From Candidatus Peribacteraceae bacterium (lineage in GTDB: Bacteria > Patescibacteriota > Gracilibacteria > Peribacterales > Peribacteraceae), in the NCBI GenBank assembly GCA_013140485.1, contig JABFSS010000123.1, positions 1 through 14,028 on the forward strand: a stretch of 14,028 nt of DNA. The letters are read 5' to 3'. A program made the translations under genes and the position numbers. Below, piece by piece: positions 10,017-14,028 of this stretch. A model generated the notes under the pieces. It did no database searches, was not told where the DNA came from, and saw nothing but the letters and a program-made list of their open reading frames with translations. The stretch's first letter is position 1. Each line of letters starts with the position of its first letter.

Positions 10017-10107
10017 CTGCTTAGCTTTTTAGCTTCTTAGCTTTTCTCCTCATTCCACTTCCATCGAAACTTCTTCCAAAGCTAAACAGCTAAAAAGCTA
10101 AGCAGCT
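10015..10107. repeat. 30-bp inverted repeat (AGCT-rich) between rpsL and rpsG
   Basis: Arm 1 (10015-10044) and arm 2 (10078-10107) are complementary at 28 of 30 positions, with a pyrimidine-rich loop of 33 nt. Each arm is built of iterated (t)tagctttt-type steps of about 9 bp. Arm 1 begins inside the rpsL stop codon. The stem is AT-rich and long, and fills most of the 115-bp spacer. It could act as a processing or attenuation hairpin, or be the footprint of a repeat family. Confidence 0.85.
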
Positions 10108-10131
10108 GAGAAGCTCCTCCACCAACCGATT

Positions 10132-10590
10132 ATGTCAAAACCAGTGAAGCAATACATCCCGATCGGCAGTGACCCCCTCATGGAAAAGTTTATCAACTGT
10201 GTCATGAAGCAGGGCAAAAAGTCCATCGCCCGCCGCATCGTCGCCGACTCGTTCGAGATCATCAAGACGCGCACCAAGGAACCGCCCGCCGAAGTCTTCT
10301 CTAAGGCGCTCCTCAACGTCACGCCGCTCGTCGAAGTCCGTCCCAAGCGCATCGCCGGTTCGGTCTACCAGGTTCCCGTCGAAGTGAACCCCAAACGCCA
10401 GATGGCCCTCTCCATCCGCTGGATCCTCGACGCCGCTCGCTCGCGCAAAGGCGTGCCCATGGCCCACAAGCTTGCACTCGAACTCCTCGACGCCTCAGCC
10501 GATCAAGGCTCCGCCGTCAAAAAGAAGCAGGATGTGCTCAAGATGGCGCAGGCGAATAAGGCGTTTGCACATCTTGCAAAATCGGCGTAA
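10132..10590 (+). CDS. rpsG: 30S ribosomal protein S7
   Basis: 152 residues, a primary binder of the 16S rRNA 3' domain that nucleates assembly of the 30S head. The usual core is present: FINCVMKQGKKSIARRIV, the beta-hairpin region VEVRPKRIAGSVYQVPVEVN, RWILDAARSRKG and the C-terminal DVLKMAQANKAFAH. Length is normal for the family (about 150-156). No Shine-Dalgarno is seen before the ATG. The last 23 codons (10519-10587) are richer in A/T-ending codons than the body and are duplicated 580 bp downstream, suggesting this 3' end was replaced by an integrating segment. The gene should still be functional, as the protein sequence is preserved. Confidence 0.97.
   Translation: MSKPVKQYIPIGSDPLMEKFINCVMKQGKKSIARRIVADSFEIIKTRTKEPPAEVFSKALLNVTPLVEVRPKRIAGSVYQVPVEVNPKRQMALSIRWILDAARSRKGVPMAHKLALELLDASADQGSAVKKKQDVLKMAQANKAFAHLAKSA
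10519..10590 (+). other. Replacement rpsG 3' end (left junction of inserted segment)
   Basis: These 24 codons, including the stop, match 11099-11170 at a constant 580-bp offset. The 70 bases from 10521 differ at 14 positions, mostly third codon positions; the peptides differ at only 2 of 23 residues (A/V and S/F). A 17-bp identical run, caggcgaataaggcgtt (10549-10565 and 11129-11145), is a candidate crossover core. G/C-ending codons are 14 of 23 here against 19 of 23 in the displaced copy, so this end looks like the incoming one. Confidence 0.75.
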
Positions 10591-10599
10591 AAGTTGTGT

Positions 10600-11139
10600 A
10601 TGACCAATGACGTACAGCAATTGTTGACGGAATTTGTTTCGACGAATTCCTTGATAACTGCAACGGAGCTGGATCGAGTTTTGACGCAAGAGATTGAGAC
10701 GGACGTGCCTCAGGAAATAGCGAGACTCAAATTTCTGTCAACAATGGTCAAGACACATTGCCGTGCATTGATGAACAGAAGCCGAGTCAACCAAATCAAT
10801 ATGTTTATCAAAGCACGCATGATGCGTTTTTTGTATGTGGTCACGTTAAACATTTCACAAATAGAACGATCGCAGAGGGAAGCTGCACAAGCTGAGGCAG
10901 CCTATGCTTCTCAGCCGATTCTTACATTTTTAGCGAAGACAACATTGGCCAGCTTCACGGATCTTTCAGAAGAGCGTTTAACTACACTCCGGGATCTTAG
11001 GAAAAAATTGAAGACGCTGCTTGCGGTCGGATTGATCGAAGCGTCCCCTGATTTTCAGCAGATAGCTCTTACTCCTGCTGGGTGGTTTGCAATATTTCAA
11101 GAAGAAGCAGGACGTGCTCAAAATGGTCCAGGCGAATAA
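10600..11139 (+). CDS. Orphan protein with winged-helix-like C-terminus, cargo of the rpsG insertion
   Basis: 179 residues from the ATG at 10600, 9 nt after the rpsG stop. The N-terminal two-thirds is predicted mostly helical (MTNDVQQLLTEFVSTNSLIT; RSQREAAQAEAAYASQ). The C-terminal part LTTLRDLRKKLKTLLAVGLI followed by EASPDFQQIALTPAGWFAIF resembles the recognition-helix and wing pattern of MarR-like winged helices, so DNA binding is possible. No family is firmly recognised. Base composition is clearly AT-richer than the flanks (two sampled 60-bp lines give 43% and 35% G+C against 65% in rpsG). The last 13 residues (QEEAGRAQNGPGE) are read out of frame from the displaced rpsG end, so the original C-terminus was probably different. 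It is a likely horizontally acquired gene. Confidence 0.65.
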   Translation: MTNDVQQLLTEFVSTNSLITATELDRVLTQEIETDVPQEIARLKFLSTMVKTHCRALMNRSRVNQINMFIKARMMRFLYVVTLNISQIERSQREAAQAEAAYASQPILTFLAKTTLASFTDLSEERLTTLRDLRKKLKTLLAVGLIEASPDFQQIALTPAGWFAIFQEEAGRAQNGPGE

Positions 11140-11170
11140 GGCGTTCGCGCACTTGGCAAAATTCGCCTGA
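11099..11170 (+). pseudogene. Displaced rpsG 3' end remnant
   Basis: In frame 11099 this reads KKKQDVLKMVQANKAFAHLA then KFA and stop TGA (11168-11170), matching the rpsG C-terminus with two substitutions. Nothing upstream in this frame continues rpsG, so it is an untranslated fragment. Its codons (gac, ttc, cac, gcc) follow the G/C-ending habit of the rpsG body, so it is probably the original host end pushed downstream by the insertion. The first part overlaps the 3' end of the orphan gene in another frame. Confidence 0.85.
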
Positions 11171-11248
11171 GAGTGACGTCGATTTCCTGACTGACGAAAA
11201 TCACTTTTTCAGAATCCAGAATTTCAGCTACATACAAACAAAATCAGC

Positions 11249-11270
11249 CGTTCCATAGGGGTGTGGAACG
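11249..11270. terminator. Hairpin downstream of the displaced rpsG end
   Basis: Perfect 7-bp arms CGTTCCA (11249-11255) and TGGAACG (11264-11270) enclose the loop taggggtg. Only a short mixed stretch (cctctt) follows, so intrinsic termination would be weak. It could be the original end-of-transcript hairpin of rpsG. Confidence 0.4.
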
Positions 11271-11284
11271 CCTCTTAAACATCA

Positions 11285-11312
11285 GATAAAGAAAACCGCC
11301 CTTTGGAGGCGG
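11285..11312 (-). terminator. Intrinsic terminator of the DUF559 gene
   Basis: On the minus strand, CCGCC-tccaaag-GGCGG (11312-11296) is followed by ttttctttat (11295-11286), a stem plus U tract as in a factor-independent terminator. It lies about 120 nt past the stop of the leftward DUF559 gene, the only leftward gene nearby. Confidence 0.65.
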
Positions 11313-11388
11313 AATTCGAGTCCCCACGGCGGGAAACGCAGATCTCGACAATGTTCAGCATACTCTTTCAGGTGGGCATTCTTCAAGA

Positions 11389-11431
11389 GACCCTCTCCTG
11401 CCGCAGCGGGAGAGGGGTAGGGGTGAGGGTC
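11389..11431 (-). repeat. 43-bp inverted hairpin repeat, left copy
   Basis: It begins GACCCTCTCC and ends GGGGTGAGGGTC. Read on the minus strand it is GACCCTCACCCCTACCCCTC followed by a hairpin. The internal stem is CCCTCTCC (11391-11398) pairing with GGAGAGGG (11409-11416). It matches the right copy in opposite orientation. Confidence 0.85.
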
Positions 11432-11840
11432 AGAAGGCGCGCTTCACTGGAAAGCCGCACGTTGCAGAAATTCTATCCAATACGCTCATGATGTTGAACG
11501 CGGTCTCATCATTCGTGAAGCGAAGAAATTGGTATCCGCATTCGGATAAATATCGTTCCCGTTCCTGATCTTTCATCTTCCTCTCCAGATCTTCATGTGC
11601 CGATCCATCAAGTTCAACGATCAGTTTTTTCTCGGCACAGTAAAAGTCGACGATAAAGGGGCCGATGGGAACTTGCCGACGGAATTTGAGCCCATTCAAT
11701 CGACGATCGCGAAGTTCTCTCCAAAGAAGCATTTCCATGACTGTCTGGCCTTTCCGCAATATGCGAGCACGCTCAACGGTAACAGGTCTTCGTTTCGATG
11801 GTCCGGTTTGGAACACCATAGCGGAAGAGAATACCACCAT
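11430..11840 (-). CDS. DUF559-type endonuclease-like protein
   Basis: 136 residues. The DUF559 pattern is clear: ARILRKGQTVMEMLLWRELR, then RRLNGLKFRRQVPIGPFIVD, then FYCAEKKLIVELDGSAHED. This is a restriction-endonuclease-like fold related to very-short-patch-repair nucleases, with D65 and E76 the likely metal ligands. The C-terminal ERYLSECGYQFLRFTNDE fits the family. The domain looks complete, so it may be active; its substrate is unknown. The ATG at 11840 is used, but the ATG seven codons later is equally possible because the domain starts near residue 23. It is transcribed against the str operon, ends in a 43-bp repeat and is followed by its own terminator, all signs of an independent acquisition. 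Confidence 0.9.
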   Translation of the reverse strand: MVVFSSAMVFQTGPSKRRPVTVERARILRKGQTVMEMLLWRELRDRRLNGLKFRRQVPIGPFIVDFYCAEKKLIVELDGSAHEDLERKMKDQERERYLSECGYQFLRFTNDETAFNIMSVLDRISATCGFPVKRAF

Positions 11841-11857
11841 TCCTATTCTCGCTCATT

Positions 11858-11900
11858 GACCCTCATCCCTACCCTTCTCCCTTTGCGAAGGGAGAAGGTC
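11858..11900 (+). repeat. 43-bp inverted hairpin repeat, right copy
   Basis: It begins GACCCTCATCCCTACCC and ends GGGAGAAGGTC. The stem CTTCTCCCTT pairs with AAGGGAGAAG around the centre tgcg. It is the inverted counterpart of the copy at 11389-11431 and has the same length. Confidence 0.85.
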
Positions 11901-11931
11901 CCGAACACAGGGTTTTTGCTCAAAATGACGA

Positions 11932-11960
11932 TTGCGTGGATCTACCCTTTTCCCTAGACT
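11932..11960 (+). promoter_or_regulatory. fusA: Candidate fusA promoter
   Basis: TTGCGT (11932-11937), a 17-bp spacer and TAGACT (11955-11960) form a moderate sigma70-type promoter. Start would be near 11967, giving a leader of about 38 nt that contains the palindrome at 11974-11990. A separate promoter makes sense because the orphan gene and the opposing DUF559 cassette separate fusA from the upstream operon. Confidence 0.4.
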
Positions 11961-11973
11961 CTCCCAGCTTTTG

Positions 11974-11990
11974 AGGATGCCTGGCATCCT
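11974..11990 (+). promoter_or_regulatory. Palindrome in the fusA leader
   Basis: AGGATGCC-t-GGCATCCT is a perfect 8-bp inverted repeat around one base (as RNA, a 7-bp stem with loop ctg), ending 14 nt before the fusA ATG. It may be a translation-control hairpin or a protein operator. No run of U follows, so it is not a terminator. Confidence 0.5.
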
Positions 11991-12004
11991 GTCCCCTTTG
12001 ATCT

Positions 12005-14028
12005 ATGGACCTAAAAAACGTACGCAACTTCGGCATCATCGCTCATATCGACGCCGGTAAAACGACGACCTCCGAGCGCATCTTGTTCTACACCGGTCGC
12101 GTTCACAAAATCGGCGAAGTGCACGAAGGCGAGGCCACCATGGACTGGATGGAGCAAGAACAAGAGCGCGGCATCACCATCACTGCAGCCGCGACGCAAT
12201 GCCAATGGAAAGCTCCCACGGCGGACGGCACGGTCGTCGAATCCACGCTCAACCTCATCGATACTCCGGGGCACGTGGACTTCACCGCCGAAGTCGAGCG
12301 TTCGCTGCGTGTTCTGGACGGGGGAGTGGTCGTCTTCGACGGATCCCAGGGCGTCGAGCCCCAGAGCGAAACCGTCTGGCGCCAAGCCGACAAGTACGGC
12401 GTTCCGCGCCTCGCGTTCGTGAACAAGATGGATAAGACCGGCGGCGATTTCTACATGACGCTCGGTTCCATCCATGACCGCCTCAGCAAGAATGGCGTCG
12501 CCATCCAGCTGCCCATCGGCGCCGAGAGCGAGTTCAAAGGCATCATCGATTTGGTGGGCAAAAAGGCCTACACGTTCGAAGGCAAGAACGGCGAGATCAA
12601 AAAGGAAATTCCAATCCCCGAGGACATGATGAACCAGGTGACGGAGTACCGCGCGACGCTCATGGAGAAAGTTGCTGAAAACAGCAATAACGACCTTATG
12701 GACAAGTTCCTCGAGAACGGTGCTCTCACGGATGACGAACTCCGGAAGGGGATTCGCATCGCCACGGTCGCCAACAAGATTTACCCCATCGTCTGCGGCT
12801 CCTCACTCCAGAACATGGGTGTGCAGCTCGTGCTCGATGCCGTCGTCGCCTACCTGCCGTGCCCGCTCGATATTCCGCCGGTCAAAGGCAAGAACCCCAA
12901 GGATGTTGAGGAGGAGCGCAAGGCGAGCAATGACGCACCCATGGCCGCCATCGCCTTCAAAATCGCCACCGATCCGTTCGTGGGCCGTCTGACCTTCATC
13001 CGTGTGTATTCCGGCGTCCTCAAGTCCGGCACCGCCGTGACCAACTCCCGTACGGGCAAAGGCGAACGCATCGGCCGCATCGTGCGGCTGCATGCCAACC
13101 ACCGTCAGGAAATCGACAAGATCGAAGCGGGGGACATCGGCGCGGTCATCGGTCTCAAAGACACTCGCACGGGCGATACCATCTGCGACGACGCGCATCC
13201 CATCAAACTCGAGTCCATCACGTTCGCCGAGCCAGTCATTTCGCTCGCGGTCGAACCCAAGACCAAGGCCGACCAGGAGAAAATGGGCATCGCGCTCCAG
13301 AAGCTCACCGAAGAAGATCCCACCCTCCGCGTTCGCAGCGACGAGGAAACCGGCCAGGTCATCCTCTCCGGCATGGGCGAACTCCACCTCGATATCATCG
13401 TCGACCGCATGAAGCGCGAATTCAAAGTCGAAACCAACGTCGGCAAGCCGCAGGTCGCGTACCGCGAGACGGTGCAAAAGGAAGTCGAACATGAGGAGAA
13501 GTACATCAAGCAGTCGGGAGGCCGCGGCCAGTACGGCCACGTCGTCTTCACGCTCACCCCGCAGGAACCGGGCAAAGGCTACGAATTCGTGGATGAAATC
13601 GTTTCCGGCCGCATCCCGCGCGAATTCATCAAGCCGTGCGATCAGGGCTTCCAAGAAGGCATGAGCCGCGGCATTCTGGCCGGTTACCCACTTGTTGATA
13701 TCAAAGTGACGCTCACCGACGGTTCGTACCACGACGTCGACTCCAACGAATTCGCCTTCAAAATGTGCGCGTCCATCGGTCTGCAGGCCGCCGCGCGCAA
13801 AGCCGATCCCGTCATCCTCGAACCGGTCATGAAGGTCGAAGTCGTCTGTCCCGAGAATTTCTTCGGCGACATCATGGGCGACATCAACGCCCGGCGCGGT
13901 CTGGTGCTCGATACCTCCGACCGCGGCATGGCCAAAGTCGTCTCGGCTAACGTGCCGCTCAGCGAAATGTTCGGCTACGCCACCGACATGCGCTCGATGA
14001 CCCAAGGCCGCGCAAGCTACTCCATGGA
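12005..14028 (+). CDS. fusA: Elongation factor G (3' partial)
   Basis: 674 codons are visible and the gene runs off the right edge; EF-G is about 690-700 residues, so only the last 20 or so are missing. It is the GTPase that drives ribosomal translocation and, with ribosome recycling factor, splits post-termination ribosomes. G motifs: AHIDAGKT (13-20), RGITI (55-59), DTPGH (86-90), NKMD (140-143) and a G5-like CGSS. Domain II (FKIATDPFVGRLTFIRVYSG), domain IV (QSGGRGQYGHVVF) and domain V (FFGDIMGDINARRG; TQGRASYSM at the edge) follow in normal order. The ATG at 12005 gives the standard N-terminus MDLKNVRNFGIIAHIDAG. There is no Shine-Dalgarno; a C-rich run (tgtcccctttg) precedes the start. 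Confidence 0.97.
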   Translation, partial: MDLKNVRNFGIIAHIDAGKTTTSERILFYTGRVHKIGEVHEGEATMDWMEQEQERGITITAAATQCQWKAPTADGTVVESTLNLIDTPGHVDFTAEVERSLRVLDGGVVVFDGSQGVEPQSETVWRQADKYGVPRLAFVNKMDKTGGDFYMTLGSIHDRLSKNGVAIQLPIGAESEFKGIIDLVGKKAYTFEGKNGEIKKEIPIPEDMMNQVTEYRATLMEKVAENSNNDLMDKFLENGALTDDELRKGIRIATVANKIYPIVCGSSLQNMGVQLVLDAVVAYLPCPLDIPPVKGKNPKDVEEERKASNDAPMAAIAFKIATDPFVGRLTFIRVYSGVLKSGTAVTNSRTGKGERIGRIVRLHANHRQEIDKIEAGDIGAVIGLKDTRTGDTICDDAHPIKLESITFAEPVISLAVEPKTKADQEKMGIALQKLTEEDPTLRVRSDEETGQVILSGMGELHLDIIVDRMKREFKVETNVGKPQVAYRETVQKEVEHEEKYIKQSGGRGQYGHVVFTLTPQEPGKGYEFVDEIVSGRIPREFIKPCDQGFQEGMSRGILAGYPLVDIKVTLTDGSYHDVDSNEFAFKMCASIGLQAAARKADPVILEPVMKVEVVCPENFFGDIMGDINARRGLVLDTSDRGMAKVVSANVPLSEMFGYATDMRSMTQGRASYSM

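Larger units (their letters stand above)
11171..11388. other. Gene-free spacer between rpsG remnant and DUF559 cassette
   Basis: No reading frame here is convincing. Two structures are listed separately: a 7-bp hairpin at 11249-11270 and a leftward terminator at 11285-11312. The first 80 bases are AT-rich without recognisable motifs. This may be the ancestral rpsG-fusA spacer, later invaded on its right side. Confidence 0.6.
11389..11900 (-). mobile_element. Candidate DUF559 cassette bracketed by inverted 43-bp repeats
   Basis: The segment is one gene between two 43-bp inverted hairpin repeats of equal length, inserted between rpsG and fusA and reading against the operon. The gene's stop codon overlaps the left repeat by two bases, and the right repeat begins 17 bp before its ATG. 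No transposase is present and no target-site duplication was identified. That it moves as a unit is inference from the layout. Confidence 0.5.

Noticed and set aside
11310..11335. tRNA-like TTCGAGTCCCC motif
   Set aside because: The bases on either side of the seven-base loop do not pair as a T stem, and no anticodon or acceptor arm is found upstream.
11303..11491. Possible 62-residue protein on the plus strand
   Set aside because: It runs through a terminator, a hairpin repeat and the antisense of the DUF559 gene; no motif supports it.
12803..14005. A 400-codon open frame on the minus strand inside fusA
   Set aside because: It is antisense to a well-conserved EF-G and shows the same GC-driven composition; no domain or start signal.

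Overview
This window looks like a chromosomal segment of a GC-rich bacterium, probably a Candidate Phyla Radiation lineage such as Peregrinibacteria/Peribacteria. That placement is inference. It rests on a giant Cys/Ser-rich surface protein with DUF4215-type repeats, small lipoprotein and zinc-ribbon genes of no recognised family, genes that mostly lack Shine-Dalgarno sites, and an RpoC with a charged coiled-coil insertion. No rRNA, tRNA, CRISPR array or classical transposase was seen.

Layout. (1) 1-3723 (+): the 3' part of a very large secreted, cell-surface-anchored protein. It runs Cys-rich domains, a GGFP tract, Ser/Thr/Arg tandem repeats, DUF4215-like Cys repeats, then a C-terminal membrane anchor; its start lies left of the window. 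(2) 3793-4284 (-): a small membrane-anchored protein, convergent with the first gene. (3) 4471-5206 (+): a four-cysteine zinc-ribbon protein and a small lipoprotein. (4) 5207-5470: an array of four REP-like hairpins with covarying stems. (5) 5620-14028 (+): an str-type operon, rpoC - rpsL - rpsG - fusA (fusA runs off the right edge). rpoB is not next to rpoC.

The housekeeping genes look intact, but almost every spacer of this operon holds a repeat or an insertion. rpoC-rpsL holds a 30-nt perfect palindrome, and rpsL-rpsG a 30-bp inverted repeat built from AGCT-containing iterations. rpsG is followed by an AT-richer orphan gene and then a second, displaced copy of the last 23 rpsG codons. The two copies differ mostly at silent sites. 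This is what integration of a DNA segment carrying its own replacement rpsG 3' end would leave. Next comes a DUF559 nuclease-like gene in opposite orientation, bracketed by inverted 43-bp hairpin repeats and with its own terminator. fusA then appears to have its own promoter and a leader hairpin.

Functionally, the operon supplies the RNA polymerase beta' subunit, two 30S proteins and elongation factor G. The left third encodes envelope proteins. The most unusual items are the swapped rpsG 3' end with its cargo gene, the covarying hairpin family before rpoC, and the DUF559 cassette.
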